From Corynebacterium aurimucosum ATCC 700975 (GTDB lineage: Bacteria > Actinomycetota > Actinomycetes > Mycobacteriales > Mycobacteriaceae): DNA of 64,000 nt. Shown here one piece after another: positions 1-9,623 of the stretch (positions are counted from its first letter, which is position 1; the number at the start of each line of letters is the position of its first letter). The position numbers were made by a program, and so were the translations under genes. The stretch covers positions 62,001-126,000 of the forward strand of contig NZ_VDTC01000002.1 in assembly GCF_007672725.1 (NCBI RefSeq), read 5' to 3'. The notes below the pieces were generated by a model. It was given only the letters and a program-made list of their open reading frames with translations. It made no database searches and was not told the DNA's origin.

Positions 1-76
1 ACGCGCTGGGGACGGCCTCGTGGCCGGCCTTGACGAAGTGCTGGGTAAAGCGTTCCCGGATCTCATGAGTCTTCAC
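1..76 (-). CDS. alaS: Alanine--tRNA ligase, N-terminal fragment (cut by window start)
   Basis: Only the first 25 codons lie in the window. They read [20 protein letters not shown] and then AVPSA, the typical N-terminus of bacterial AlaRS, which charges tRNA-Ala. The start is GTG at 76, preceded by AAGGA nine bases upstream. RarA and the genes behind it lie upstream on the same strand, as in other corynebacteria. The rest of the gene is outside the window, so the identification rests on this short but characteristic motif. Confidence 0.85.
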   Translation of the reverse strand, partial: MKTHEIRERFTQHFVKAGHEAVPSA

Positions 77-143
77 GAGCAAAATTCCTTCACTGTTGAA
101 TGGTTTCTAGTCAGCGCTCAACTTTACCCGTCCGGTGCTGTGC

Positions 144-1499
144 TTAGCGACGCCGCCCCCGGATGATGTCCCGCAGCCTTCCCAGGTACTCGCGCACACG
201 CTTCTCCGCGCCATGGTCGGTGGGGTGATAATACTCGGCATCCGCCAGCGTCTCCGGCAAATACTGCTGGGACAGTACACCGCGCGGATCATCATGCGGG
301 TACTGATAGCCCACTGCATTGCCCAAGCGTTTCGCTCCCTCATAATGGCCGTCGCGCAGGTGCGCGGGCACATGCCCGCTCTTGCCGGCGCGAACGTCGG
401 CCTGGGCCGCGTTGATGGCGTTGATAACGGAATTGGATTTCGGTGCCGTAGCGAGATGGATTGTCGCCTGAGCCAGCGGAATACGCGCCTCGGGTAATCC
501 GATAAGGGCCGCGGCCTCCGCTGCGGCCACGGCAGTGGGCAGCGCGGTGGGATCAGCCATTCCGATGTCTTCGGAGGCATGCACGATAAGCCGGCGGGCG
601 ATGAAACGCGGGTCTTCGCCTGCCTCAATCATGCGGGCCAGGTAATGCAGCGCGGCATCCACGTCGGAACCGCGGATGGACTTAATAAACGCGGAGACCA
701 CGTCATAATGCTGGTCGCCGTCGCGGTCATAGCGCACCACCGCGTGATTGACGTTTTCTTTGAGAACCTCAACGGTGAGTTCACCGCCATCGGGCACTGC
801 CTCGGCCGCCGCCTCAAGATAGGTCAGTGTGCGCCGAGCATCGCCCCCGGCGAGCAGCACCAGCTGGTCTAGAGCATCGTCCGTTGCGGTGATCCTTCCC
901 GCCAATCCCCGCTCGCTGGTCAATGCGCGCTCGGCGAGGGTGCGCAGGGAGGCGTCGTCCAGCGGCTCCAAGTGCAGCAACAAGGAACGCGAAAGCAACG
1001 GCGCCACGACGGAAAAGGAAGGGTTTTCGGTAGTGGCGGCCACGAGCAGCACGGTGCGATTTTCGACGGCCGCGAGCAGCGCGTCCTGCTGAGTCTTGGA
1101 GAAGCGGTGCACCTCATCGATGAACAGCACGGTGCGGCGCCCTTGAATCAGCTCACGGCGGGCATGGGAGATCACCTCTCGAACCTGCTTCACGCCGGAG
1201 TCTAGGGCGGAAAGCCCAATGAAGTTATCTCCCAAGGAAGATGCGATGAGTGAGGCCAGCGTCGTCTTTCCGGTTCCCGGCGGTCCGTACAGGATGACGG
1301 AGGCCTCGCCTGAGCCTTCCACCAGCCTACGCAGCGGGGTTCCCGGCTCCAGGAGGTGCTTCTGCCCCACTACTTCATCGAGGTTTTGCGGCCGCATGCG
1401 CGCGGCCAGCGGCGAACCGGGGTGGGTTGCAAACATATCGGGGCCACCCGGCAGGCTTGGCGCTGACTGGTCATCGCCGAAGAGTGACTCCTGCCCCAT
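144..1499 (-). CDS. rarA: Replication-associated recombination protein A (AAA+ ATPase, RarA/MgsA)
   Basis: AAA+ ATPase of the RarA/MgsA/WRNIP1 family, which acts at stalled replication forks and resembles clamp-loader subunits. The sequence shows a Walker A motif GPPGTGKTT near residues 72-80, a Walker B motif LFIDEVHRF near 125-133, a sensor-1 region ([10 protein letters not shown]) and the C-terminal MgsA tetramerisation region ending near [10 protein letters not shown] chose ATG at 1499 ([10 protein letters not shown]) because it starts on the stop codon of the upstream kinase-like gene (TGATG, one base shared), implying translational coupling. The 19 in-frame residues further upstream are not family-like. 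At 451 residues it has normal length. The precise molecular role in actinobacteria is inferred from homologues. Confidence 0.93.
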   Translation of the reverse strand: MGQESLFGDDQSAPSLPGGPDMFATHPGSPLAARMRPQNLDEVVGQKHLLEPGTPLRRLVEGSGEASVILYGPPGTGKTTLASLIASSLGDNFIGLSALDSGVKQVREVISHARRELIQGRRTVLFIDEVHRFSKTQQDALLAAVENRTVLLVAATTENPSFSVVAPLLSRSLLLHLEPLDDASLRTLAERALTSERGLAGRITATDDALDQLVLLAGGDARRTLTYLEAAAEAVPDGGELTVEVLKENVNHAVVRYDRDGDQHYDVVSAFIKSIRGSDVDAALHYLARMIEAGEDPRFIARRLIVHASEDIGMADPTALPTAVAAAEAAALIGLPEARIPLAQATIHLATAPKSNSVINAINAAQADVRAGKSGHVPAHLRDGHYEGAKRLGNAVGYQYPHDDPRGVLSQQYLPETLADAEYYHPTDHGAEKRVREYLGRLRDIIRGRRR

Positions 1500-2701
1500 C
1501 AGGGCTCCCGGAGTCGAGAGGCCACGGCTCGCCCAAACTCGGCGACCGCGGAGCACCCGTCATTGCTACATTGCGCGGCAAACCGCGACAGCGCTTCGAA
1601 GGTCTCATAAAGATCGCGCCGAATCAGTATTTCATCCTCGCTGAACGGACCATGGTCGGATCGACGAAGCAGAGAACGGTGCGGGTCACGGTAGATCTCA
1701 GCGTTGCCTTCCGCCAACGCGACGACCCCTTCGATCCCGCCGGCATACATCGTGGTCACGCTCGACAGAGCCCAACCGATGAGGCAGGAGACGAGCAACT
1801 CGTGCAGCGTCTTCTCATCGGCGACCTGCGGCCAGACATCGACAATGCGGCGCTGCCAGGCATGGATGAAAAGCCCCGCCTCGGCATCAGTGATCGGCCG
1901 AGAAAAAAGAAACTGCGGGAAGCCGGCCACCACGCAGGCCACGTCAAAGCCGACGTTGCGGAAACCGGCCCACTCATAGTCCAAGAAGGTCAGCGTTGAG
2001 CCGACGATGATGTTGTCTGGGGACAGGTCGAAGGGAGTAAAAGCGCGGTTGCGGCCAGAACTCAGACTCTGCATGGCGGCACGGGCCAATGTGCGGACGT
2101 GTTCCGGCGGTTCCAGTCCTGCCTCGCTGAGGATATCCGCACCAATCAGAATGGAGCTCTGCAAGGAATCATCGCGCAATGCCTGGTGCTCGGCGTATTC
2201 GGGATGCCGACGTAACTGGCGCTTGAGCAGGGCGTCATAGTCTTCTTCGCGCCCGGCAGTCCCAGCATGCATTTTGCCCAACGCGCTGCCCAGAGCCCTG
2301 AGCAGCTCGCCGCGGTCTTCATCACCGCTGCGCGCAAGGGTGTCCGCCAGGGTGTCGCCTTCGCCGGCGTCGGACAGCACAAGAATGCGCTTGTCCACGT
2401 CGTGTGCGAGCAACACAGGTCCTGGGCGGACCTCCTCAGACAGCGCCGTGGTGAACTGATAGGCCACCACTTCACGGAGAAGCGCGGCGTCATCAATAGT
2501 GTGCCCGGTGACCGGGTTGTACTTGATGACGACCGAACGATGCGGGAAGAAGGCGCTGGGAGTCGTCCGAGCACGAAGTACCACGGCATTGCCCGAGCCG
2601 GTGAGTTGCTCAACGTCACTCAGCTCAGGCTCCCCGCCATAGCGGCGCGAAATCATCTGTGAGGCTTCTGCTACCACGGCATCAGCCACAGAATTATTCA
2701 T
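1499..2701 (-). CDS. Aminoglycoside phosphotransferase-like (APH/choline-kinase fold) protein
   Basis: Kinase-fold protein of about 400 residues. Visible elements are a possible ATP-binding lysine in VVIKYNP (about residue 60), the catalytic-loop equivalent [11 protein letters not shown] (Asp near 225, Asn near 230) and the metal-binding loop [10 protein letters not shown] (Asp near 241). The canonical HGD histidine of APH enzymes is replaced, so the loop reads P-F-D. The substrate is unknown; 'aminoglycoside' names the fold, not the function. Its end overlaps the rarA start by one base. The start is uncertain: I chose ATG at 2701 ([10 protein letters not shown]), but GTG at 2725 and TTG at 2758 are also in frame. 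Confidence 0.75.
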   Translation of the reverse strand: MNNSVADAVVAEASQMISRRYGGEPELSDVEQLTGSGNAVVLRARTTPSAFFPHRSVVIKYNPVTGHTIDDAALLREVVAYQFTTALSEEVRPGPVLLAHDVDKRILVLSDAGEGDTLADTLARSGDEDRGELLRALGSALGKMHAGTAGREEDYDALLKRQLRRHPEYAEHQALRDDSLQSSILIGADILSEAGLEPPEHVRTLARAAMQSLSSGRNRAFTPFDLSPDNIIVGSTLTFLDYEWAGFRNVGFDVACVVAGFPQFLFSRPITDAEAGLFIHAWQRRIVDVWPQVADEKTLHELLVSCLIGWALSSVTTMYAGGIEGVVALAEGNAEIYRDPHRSLLRRSDHGPFSEDEILIRRDLYETFEALSRFAAQCSNDGCSAVAEFGRAVASRLREP

Positions 2702-2784
2702 GGACTCGTGTCCCGTCGGATTCACTTGCTTGCCTGCTTCCACTTGTTGTCGGCCCAATGAGGTACACCCATGGTGTGGGGCCT

Positions 2785-4605
2785 TTAGGACTCCTTCCCA
2801 GCCTTTTCACCCTGGGCTGCCTTCGCAGCCTTCTCCGGCTTGAAGTCCACACCGGTCTCCTTGCGCTGCGCGGCGGGGATGGTGCCGGGGGCGTCGGTCA
2901 GCGGGTCGACGCCGCCACCGGACTTCGGGAAGGCGATGACATCGCGGATGGACTCGAATCCACCGAGCAGGGAGACGATGCGATCCCAGCCGAAAGCGAT
3001 GCCGCCGTGTGGCGGAGCACCGAACTGGAAGGCGTCGAGCAGGAAGCCGAACTTCTCCTGCGCTTCTTCTTCGCCGATGCCCATGACGTCGAAGACGCGC
3101 TTCTGCACATCCTGGTCGTGGATACGGATGGAACCGCCGCCAATCTCATTGCCATTGCAGACAATGTCGTAGGCATAAGCCAGGGCCTCTCCCGGGTTCT
3201 GGTCAAAGTTATCCAGGTACTCCGGCTTCGGCGAAGTGAAGGCGTGGTGGACTGCAGTCCACTTGGAGTGGCCCAAAGCCACGTCACCCGAGGCGGTGGC
3301 ATCGGCGGAGGGCTCGAAGAGCGGTGCGTCGACGACCCAGGTGAAGGCCCAGTCGCCGTCCTTGATGAGGTCGAGCTTCTTCGCAATCTCACCGCGAGCT
3401 GCGCCCAGCAGCGCACGGGAAGCCTTGGTCTCGCCGGCAGCGAAGAAGATGGCATCGCCCGGCTTGGCGCCGACGTGGGCGGCAATACCCTCGCGCTCGG
3501 CATCCGTGATGTTCTTGGCTACCGGGCCACCCAATGTGCCATCCTCGGCAACGGTGATGTAGGCCAAGCCCTTCGCACCGCGCTGCTTTGCCCACTCCTG
3601 CCATGCATCGAACTGGCGGCGCGGCTGGGAGGCTCCGCCTTCCATGACGACGGCACCGACGTATTCGTTCTGGAAGACGCGGAAGGTGGTGTCCTTGAAG
3701 AAGTCCGTGCACTCCACGATCTTGATGTCGAAGCGCAGGTCCGGCTTGTCGGAACCGTAGTACTTCATGGCATCGGCATAGGTCATGCGCGGGATGGGGG
3801 TCTTGATTTCGTAGCCGATGAGCTTCCACAGGGCGGAGACGATCTCTTCCGCCAGAGCAATGACATCATCCTGGTCCACGAAGGACATCTCGACGTCGAG
3901 CTGCGTAAACTCCGGCTGGCGGTCAGCGCGGAAGTCCTCATCGCGGTAGCAGCGAGCGATCTGGTAGTAGCGCTCCATTCCGGCGACCATGAGCAGCTGC
4001 TTGAACAGCTGCGGGGACTGCGGGAGTGCGTACCAGCTGCCCGGCTTCAGGCGCGCCGGCACGAGGAAGTCACGGGCGCCCTCCGGGGTGGAGCGAGTCA
4101 GGGTCGGGGTTTCGATCTCAGTGAAATCGTGGCTGTCCAGCACCTGGCGGGCAGCGCGGTTCGCGGCCGAGCGCAGGCGCAGTGCATCGTGCTGGCGCTC
4201 ACGGCGCAGATCCAGGTAGCGATACTTCAGGCGGGTCTCCTCACCGACCTCACCGGAGGAGGATGGATCATCAATCTGGAACGGCAGCGCTGCGGACTTG
4301 TTGAGTACCTCCAGGTCCGTGACGTTGACCTCAATCTCGCCGGAGGCCAGGTTCGGGTTAGCCGAACCCTCCGGGCGGGGCTCCACGACGCCAGTGACCT
4401 TGACGCAGTACTCGGAACGCAGATCGTGGGCGCGCTCAGCTACCTCGGTCTCGCGGAAAACAACCTGGGCAACGCCGGAGCGGTCACGCAGGTCAATGAA
4501 GATAACACCACCGTGGTCGCGACGGCGTGCGACCCACCCCGTCAGGGTGACGGTCTCCCCCGCCAACTCCTTGCGCAGTTCGCCTGCCAAATGTGTACGC
4601 AGCAC
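2785..4605 (-). CDS. aspS: Aspartate--tRNA ligase
   Basis: Class II aminoacyl-tRNA synthetase that attaches aspartate to tRNA-Asp. The 606 residues contain an N-terminal OB-fold anticodon-binding domain ([15 protein letters not shown]), motif 2 with [20 protein letters not shown], the bacterial GAD insertion in the middle, and motif 3 [15 protein letters not shown] near the C-terminus. Length is normal for bacterial AspRS. Start is GTG at 4605 with AAGGGA about 11 bases upstream. It is transcribed alone or with the downstream kinase-like gene and rarA. Whether it also charges tRNA-Asn cannot be decided here. Confidence 0.97.
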   Translation of the reverse strand: MLRTHLAGELRKELAGETVTLTGWVARRRDHGGVIFIDLRDRSGVAQVVFRETEVAERAHDLRSEYCVKVTGVVEPRPEGSANPNLASGEIEVNVTDLEVLNKSAALPFQIDDPSSSGEVGEETRLKYRYLDLRRERQHDALRLRSAANRAARQVLDSHDFTEIETPTLTRSTPEGARDFLVPARLKPGSWYALPQSPQLFKQLLMVAGMERYYQIARCYRDEDFRADRQPEFTQLDVEMSFVDQDDVIALAEEIVSALWKLIGYEIKTPIPRMTYADAMKYYGSDKPDLRFDIKIVECTDFFKDTTFRVFQNEYVGAVVMEGGASQPRRQFDAWQEWAKQRGAKGLAYITVAEDGTLGGPVAKNITDAEREGIAAHVGAKPGDAIFFAAGETKASRALLGAARGEIAKKLDLIKDGDWAFTWVVDAPLFEPSADATASGDVALGHSKWTAVHHAFTSPKPEYLDNFDQNPGEALAYAYDIVCNGNEIGGGSIRIHDQDVQKRVFDVMGIGEEEAQEKFGFLLDAFQFGAPPHGGIAFGWDRIVSLLGGFESIRDVIAFPKSGGGVDPLTDAPGTIPAAQRKETGVDFKPEKAAKAAQGEKAGKES

Positions 4606-4699
4606 TCTCGTTCAATCCCTTCTCATCGTTGACGCTCACACCCACTCACGCCACGCGTAGACAGCACGCGCCGAGGGATGCAAGTACTTGAACGGCCCA

Positions 4700-4728
4700 A
4701 GTCTACCGCCCGCACCGGACTTGCTCAG
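4700..4728 (-). promoter_or_regulatory. Probable aspS promoter
   Basis: On the minus strand a -10 box TAGACT (4700-4705) lies 17 bases from a weak -35-like CTGAGC (4723-4728). It would give an aspS leader of roughly 90 bases. TAGACT also sits upstream of thrS (39989-39994), just upstream of DUF3093 and just upstream of ppgK. The -10 match is good and the -35 poor. Confidence 0.4.
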
Positions 4729-4809
4729 CGCTAGGGTGAGCACCGCGCGCATGGCGGTGCACCCACTATCGAGCAGACACCACCACCAGCATGTGGCAAA
4801 ATCTGGAGC

Positions 4810-5703
4810 ATGACTTTTAAATCTGGCGCCAATTTTGATGGTAAGCGAGCAAGCTCCGGCGGTGGAGGCCGCGGCGGCATGATCGCTACCGGCGGCGGCA
4901 TTGGTTCACTCCTCCTCATCGGCCTCTATCTCCTTCTCGGCGGCGATCCCGGCGCCATCACCGGAAGCGATCCCCAGGCCGACCAGACCCAGGTCGGCCC
5001 CGAAGAAAGCGGGGAGGACGCGTTTGCGCACTGCCAAACCGCTGAAGACGGCAACAAGTATGACGATTGCCGCGTCATGTTTGCGGCCCAGTCCGTGGAC
5101 AAGGTGTGGGCGCAGCAGCTACCAGACCAGGCTGGCATCGACTACGTCGAACCGGGCCGCGTCATTTTTAAAAACACCACTATGTCGGGCTGTGGCCAGG
5201 CCTCCGGCGCTACGGGTCCGTTCTACTGTCCTGCGGATGAGTCTGCATACTTTGACACTGCTTTCTTCGACCAGCTCCGCAACTTCGGCGGCGATAATGC
5301 CCCATTGGCACAGATGTATATCGTGGCCCACGAATTCGGCCACCACATCCAAAAGCTGGAAGGAACACTCAGCCTCTCGAACTACAACGAGCCCGGCGAG
5401 GATTCCAACGCGGTGAAGATTGAGCTGCAAGCCGATTGCTATGCCGGCCTGTGGGCGCACTACGCCGACAAGGGTGACGATGCCCTGCTCGAAACCATTA
5501 CCGAGCAGCAGGTGACTGATGCTGTCAACACTGCACGCGCCGTGGGCGATGACAACATCCAGCGCCGCTCAGGGGGCGAAGTACGCCCCGATACGTGGAC
5601 GCACGGCTCTTCCGAAGACCGTGCGCAGTCGTTCCTCGCCGGTTATAATTCCGGCAAAATGGAGCAGTGCGACACCTTAGGCCGTGGGGTTTACAAGTCT
5701 TAG
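4810..5703 (+). CDS. Putative neutral zinc metallopeptidase (YpfJ family), membrane-anchored
   Basis: Single-pass membrane protein of 297 residues. A Gly/Ser-rich N-terminus is followed by a transmembrane segment (about residues 24-45) and an extracytoplasmic metallopeptidase domain. The zinc site is HEFGHHIQ, with ligands His174 and His178 and a likely third ligand, Glu205, in KIELQADCYAG. This pattern defines the YpfJ/neutral zinc metallopeptidase family (PF04228). No substrate is established for the family. The gene diverges from aspS, has its own promoter region and no obvious partner. The start ATG has only a weak purine stretch (GGAG) directly before it. Confidence 0.85.
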   Translation: MTFKSGANFDGKRASSGGGGRGGMIATGGGIGSLLLIGLYLLLGGDPGAITGSDPQADQTQVGPEESGEDAFAHCQTAEDGNKYDDCRVMFAAQSVDKVWAQQLPDQAGIDYVEPGRVIFKNTTMSGCGQASGATGPFYCPADESAYFDTAFFDQLRNFGGDNAPLAQMYIVAHEFGHHIQKLEGTLSLSNYNEPGEDSNAVKIELQADCYAGLWAHYADKGDDALLETITEQQVTDAVNTARAVGDDNIQRRSGGEVRPDTWTHGSSEDRAQSFLAGYNSGKMEQCDTLGRGVYKS

Positions 5704-6009
5704 GGTCTTAAGAAGCGCCCACCCCAAGGTCGCACCACCCCCAAATGTGCCACATTAGCCCAGATTAGATTCACATACACCAGGTGTTTACCTGCCGTAC
5801 ACCTTAATGCTTTAAGGTAGTCAAGTTCCCGCCGGTTCGTGGTGGGTTCCGCTCTGTCTTTAAAAGCATAAAAGAACTGCGCGTGATGTCATTATCACCT
5901 GCACCGCGGTAGGTATGGCGCTTCCCGCGCCAACGCCGAATGCACCCCGCCCGCGGCCTGCTCACACTGTCTCATCACGCAGCGTTCTCTTCATGAAAGG
6001 AACGACGTT
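5704..6009 (+). promoter_or_regulatory. Control region of the Pit phosphate transporter gene, with three inverted repeats
   Basis: A 306-base gap without a convincing gene. It holds three short inverted repeats: CAGGT-N4-ACCTG at 5781-5794, ACCTTAA-N4-TTAAGGT at 5801-5818, and GTGAT-N6-ATCAC at 5883-5898. The first two are separated by only six bases and could form an operator overlapping a promoter. The third resembles a CRP/GlxR half-site pair, but its GTGA-to-TCAC spacing is eight bases rather than the expected six. GAAAGGA at 5995-6001 is the ribosome-binding site of the next gene. I see no terminator for the metallopeptidase gene here. Confidence 0.5.
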
Positions 6010-7620
6010 TTGAGCACCGCCACGCCGACGATGCCTGATCTTGAGTCGATGAATGGCAAGAACAAGGACTGGATTTGGCACCTGTTCTTCGGCGCCATCA
6101 CGGCTGTCACCCTGATCTTTTTCATCATTTGGGGCAACGGAGAAGTTGCTGAGGGAACCAACAAGGTAGTCCTTGTTACAGCAATTATCTTCGCTGTCTT
6201 TATGGCCTTCAACATTGGCGGCAATGACGTCGCCAACTCCTTCGGTACCTCCGTGGGCGCGGGAACCCTCTCCATGAAGCAGGCCCTCGCTGTCGCGGCG
6301 GTCTTTGAGGTATCCGGAGCCATCCTCGCCGGCGGCGAGGTGACTGATACGGTCCGCTCCGGAATCGTGGACCTCGATGCCATCGATGGCCTCGACCCGA
6401 TGGAATTTGTCTACATCATGATGGCGTCACTCCTCGGCGCTGCCATCTGGCTTTTGGTAGCCACCCGCATGGGTTGGCCGGTTTCTACCACCCACTCCAT
6501 CGTCGGCGGCATCGTCGGCGCCGCTCTGACCGTCGGCTTCATCACCGGCAAGGGCGGCATGGACATGGTGCAATGGGGCGGAATCGGCACCATCGCTTTC
6601 TCCTGGGTGCTTTCTCCGGTTCTCGGCGGTATTGCCGCATACCTCCTTTTCAAGTGGATCAAGTCTTCCATCTTGGTGTACAACGACGCTGCAGACGAAC
6701 GCCTGCGTGACATCAAACTTCGCCGCGCCGAGCTGCGCAAGGAGCACAAGACCCGCTTCGAGCGTATGAACGAGCTACAGCAGATCTCCTACACAAATGC
6801 GATGGCTCGCGACGCCGCCCTTACCGCCGAAGAGGACTACGACCCAGAGGCACTCGAGTCCGACTACTACCGCGATCTGCACAACCTCAACAAGGATCTC
6901 GAGGATGTCAATGCACACCGCGCGCTCGAGAACTGGGTTCCGCTGCTCGCAGCGCTGGGTGCCGTGATTATCTCCGCGATGTTGCTCTTCAAGGGCCTGA
7001 AGCACACCGGCATCGATGTCACCGCCCTAGAAACTTTCCTAGTCATGGGCATGGTTGGAGCCATAGTCTGGATGGCCGTCTTCATCTTTGCCCGCTCCCT
7101 GAAGAAGAAGTCCCTGAAGCGCTCTACCTTCCTCCTCTTCTCGTGGATGCAGGTCTTCACCGCCTCCGCCTTTGCGTTCTCGCACGGTTCCAATGACATC
7201 GCCAACGCCATCGGCCCCTTCGCTGCAGTCTTCGATGTCTTGCAGACCAACCAGATCTCCGATGAAGTTTCCGTGCCGCTGCCGGTCATGGTAGCCATGG
7301 GCATCGCCTTGGTTTCCGGCCTTTGGTTCATCGGCCGCTTCGTCATCCAGACCGTGGGTTCTGGCCTCACTCAAATGCACCCCTCCTCCGGTTTCGCTGC
7401 CGAGCTGGCCGCTGCTGCCGTCGTCATGGCTGCTTCCCTCTTGGGCCTGCCGGTGTCCTCTACCCACATCCTCATCGGTGCCGTCCTTGGTGTCGGCATT
7501 GTGAACCACGCCGCCAACTGGAAGCTGATGAAGCCCATCGCTTTGGCATGGGTCATCACTCTTCCGGCGGCCGCCGCCATCGCTGCGGCGACGGTGTCCA
7601 TCCTGCGCGTCGTCTTCTAA
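6010..7620 (+). CDS. Low-affinity inorganic phosphate transporter (Pit family)
   Basis: Integral membrane protein of 536 residues belonging to the Pit/PHO-4 family, which imports phosphate (usually as a metal-phosphate complex) with protons. The two family signatures are visible as inverted halves: [16 protein letters not shown] near residue 67 and [16 protein letters not shown] near 395. A long charged cytoplasmic loop (about residues 220-300) separates the halves, giving ten or more membrane segments overall. The start is TTG at 6010, supported by GAAAGGA seven to eight bases upstream. It stands alone between a repeat-rich control region and a strong terminator, so it is probably monocistronic. 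Confidence 0.93.
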   Translation: MSTATPTMPDLESMNGKNKDWIWHLFFGAITAVTLIFFIIWGNGEVAEGTNKVVLVTAIIFAVFMAFNIGGNDVANSFGTSVGAGTLSMKQALAVAAVFEVSGAILAGGEVTDTVRSGIVDLDAIDGLDPMEFVYIMMASLLGAAIWLLVATRMGWPVSTTHSIVGGIVGAALTVGFITGKGGMDMVQWGGIGTIAFSWVLSPVLGGIAAYLLFKWIKSSILVYNDAADERLRDIKLRRAELRKEHKTRFERMNELQQISYTNAMARDAALTAEEDYDPEALESDYYRDLHNLNKDLEDVNAHRALENWVPLLAALGAVIISAMLLFKGLKHTGIDVTALETFLVMGMVGAIVWMAVFIFARSLKKKSLKRSTFLLFSWMQVFTASAFAFSHGSNDIANAIGPFAAVFDVLQTNQISDEVSVPLPVMVAMGIALVSGLWFIGRFVIQTVGSGLTQMHPSSGFAAELAAAAVVMAASLLGLPVSSTHILIGAVLGVGIVNHAANWKLMKPIALAWVITLPAAAAIAAATVSILRVVF

Positions 7621-7647
7621 AGATCAACGCATCGCGCATACCGCATT

Positions 7648-7698
7648 CTCGCCGTGAGTTTCCCCAACCACCGGGGTTGCTCACGGCGAGATTTTTCT
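7648..7698 (+). terminator. Rho-independent terminator of the phosphate transporter gene
   Basis: Perfect 11-bp stem CTCGCCGTGAG (7648-7658) with CTCACGGCGAG (7680-7690), an inner CCCC/GGGG pairing in the loop, followed by ATTTTTCTT. Confidence 0.93.
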
Positions 7699-7748
7699 TA
7701 TCGCTTGAGCCTTAAGCACAAATCCAAGAACCCGTACACTTAGGCGGC

Positions 7749-8471
7749 ATGAGCGACAACTCCCTGGCCAGATTCTTTTCCGCTTTTAATGACATTGAGC
7801 AGTTCCTCCGCCAAGCTATCGGGGCAAAGAACTCTGATTCTTTCTGGTGGATTGTTGATCGCGCCCACGACAAACACCTTTTAAGCAAGCGCCAAGCAGA
7901 ACAGCTGAAGGACTTTAGCAACCTTCGCAACGCCATCGCCCATGGCCGCTACTTCAGCGGTGAGCCCATCGCTACCCCACATCCTCACGTCATCAAGCAG
8001 CTCGAAAACCTGCAACGCCTGCTCACGGATCCACCCACAGCGCAGGCTCTGCTCGCTAGCCGTGACGTGACCACTCTTGCCCCTGACACCCCGATCATGG
8101 AGGCCTTGAAGCTTATTGACACGACCGGCTATTCCCAGATCCCAATCTATGAGTCCGGGACTTACCAGGCGCTTCTCACCACCAACGTCATTGCCCGATG
8201 GGTTGCGGCAGATCTCGGTGACGACGGTGTGATTAACGCGGCGTCGATTAACACGGTCCTGGAATTCGCAGAACGGAAGGACCGCGCAGAGTTCCTGCCC
8301 CGCACCGCCAGCGCGCAAGAGGTCATCGACGCCCTCACCGACCCTGCGGCAGACGGCACCCACCCCGGCGCGGTCCTTCTCACCGAGCACGGCAAGCCTT
8401 CCCAACTTCCTGTATCCATTGCAACACCTGCCGACCTCGCAACATTGGTTGCTGCAGTCGAATGGGAATAA
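7749..8471 (+). CDS. HEPN-like domain fused to CBS domains
   Basis: A 240-residue protein with two parts. Residues 1-95 are all-helical and contain the block FSNLRNAIAHGRYF, in which Arg60-x4-His65 matches the R-x4-6-H motif of HEPN-family RNases and nucleic-acid-binding proteins. Residues about 98-235 resemble a pair of CBS domains (DVTTLAPDTPIMEALKLID, then a degenerate second repeat), which usually bind adenine nucleotides. I infer a nucleotide-sensing HEPN protein; neither RNase activity nor ligand is shown. The ATG lies eight bases after TACACT (7735-7740) with no Shine-Dalgarno sequence, so the transcript is probably leaderless. There is no neighbouring antitoxin-like gene. Confidence 0.7.
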   Translation: MSDNSLARFFSAFNDIEQFLRQAIGAKNSDSFWWIVDRAHDKHLLSKRQAEQLKDFSNLRNAIAHGRYFSGEPIATPHPHVIKQLENLQRLLTDPPTAQALLASRDVTTLAPDTPIMEALKLIDTTGYSQIPIYESGTYQALLTTNVIARWVAADLGDDGVINAASINTVLEFAERKDRAEFLPRTASAQEVIDALTDPAADGTHPGAVLLTEHGKPSQLPVSIATPADLATLVAAVEWE

Positions 8472-8516
8472 CTCCCCTCCCTAACCTTGTTGACATGACA
8501 TAGAAAGGAGGATGTC

Positions 8517-9623
8517 ATGCAATTTGGAGTCTTTAGCATCGGCGATGTCACCCAGGACCCGACCACCGGCCGCACCCCCACTGAGGCCGAGCGCATCCGC
8601 GCTATCACGGAGATTGCCCTCAAAGCAGAAGAGGTGGACCTCGACGTCTTCGCCACCGGCGAGCACCACAACCCGCCCTTTGTGCCATCAGCACCCACCA
8701 CCCACCTGGCATACATTGCGGCACAGACGAAGAACCTTCAACTCTCCACTGCCACCACGCTGATCACTACCAACGACCCTGTTCGCCTCGCGGAGGACTA
8801 CGCATTCCTCCAGCACCTGGCAGATGGGCGCGTCGACCTCATGCTAGGCCGCGGCAACACCGGCCCGGTTTACCCGTGGTTTGGCAAGGACATCCGTGAG
8901 GGCATTCCCCTCGCAGTGGAGAACTACCACCTACTGCGCCGCCTCTGGCGCGAACCCGTCGTGTCCTGGCAAGGAAAATTCCGCACCCCGCTGCAGGGTT
9001 TTACTTCCACACCCGCACCTCTCGATGGAATCCCACCCTTTGTCTGGCACGGCTCCATTCGCTCCCCACAGATTGCGGACCAGGCGGCTTTTTACGGCGA
9101 TGGCTTCTTCCACAACAACATCTTCTGGAACAAGGAGCACACCGCGAAGATGGTGAACCTGTACCGCAATCGCTACGAGTCCTATGGCCACGGCCGCGCC
9201 GACCAGGCCATCGTGGGCCTCGGCGGGCATGTCTTCATCGCGCCCACGGAGCAGCAGGCAAAGGACTTCTTCCGCCCCTACTTCGACAATGCCCCGGTGT
9301 ACGGTCATGGCCCCTCCTTGGAGGAGTTCACGGCACAGACTCCGCTCACCGTAGGCACCGTAGAGCAGGTGGTGGAGCGCACACTACAGTTCGCAGATTG
9401 GGTGGGTGATTACCAGCGCCAGCTCTTCCTCATCGACCACGCCGGACTGCCTCAAGAGGTGGTGCTCGAGCAGATCGAAATCCTTGGTACCCAGGTGGTG
9501 CCCGAGCTTCGCCGCCGCTTTGAGGAACGCCGCCCGGATCATGTACCTTCTGCCCCGCCCACCCATGCCACGCTCGGCGCTTATGCCCCGCACGCGCAGG
9601 TCAACCCTGAAGAGGAGAAATAG
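8517..9623 (+). CDS. CE1758-family FMN-dependent luciferase-like monooxygenase
   Basis: 368-residue LLM-class flavin-dependent oxidoreductase with the bacterial-luciferase TIM-barrel fold. The N-terminus MQFGVFSIGDVTQDP, the block EDYAFLQHLADGRVDLMLGRG and the end region match the family named after C. efficiens CE1758. It would use reduced FMN supplied by a separate reductase, and the next gene encodes exactly such a partner (CE1759 family). A strong AAAGGAGG ribosome-binding site precedes the ATG. The two genes abut (stop TAG directly followed by start TTG), so they form an operon. The physiological substrate is not known. Confidence 0.88.
   Translation: MQFGVFSIGDVTQDPTTGRTPTEAERIRAITEIALKAEEVDLDVFATGEHHNPPFVPSAPTTHLAYIAAQTKNLQLSTATTLITTNDPVRLAEDYAFLQHLADGRVDLMLGRGNTGPVYPWFGKDIREGIPLAVENYHLLRRLWREPVVSWQGKFRTPLQGFTSTPAPLDGIPPFVWHGSIRSPQIADQAAFYGDGFFHNNIFWNKEHTAKMVNLYRNRYESYGHGRADQAIVGLGGHVFIAPTEQQAKDFFRPYFDNAPVYGHGPSLEEFTAQTPLTVGTVEQVVERTLQFADWVGDYQRQLFLIDHAGLPQEVVLEQIEILGTQVVPELRRRFEERRPDHVPSAPPTHATLGAYAPHAQVNPEEEK

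Noticed and set aside
2659..4632. Long open frame (657 codons) on the plus strand opposite aspS
   Set aside because: It is antisense to a clearly recognisable AspRS, has no family features or ribosome-binding site and reflects the G+C-rich codon bias.
5883..5898. GlxR (CRP-type) binding site upstream of the phosphate transporter
   Set aside because: GTGA and TCAC are eight bases apart instead of six, so it is reported only as an inverted repeat.
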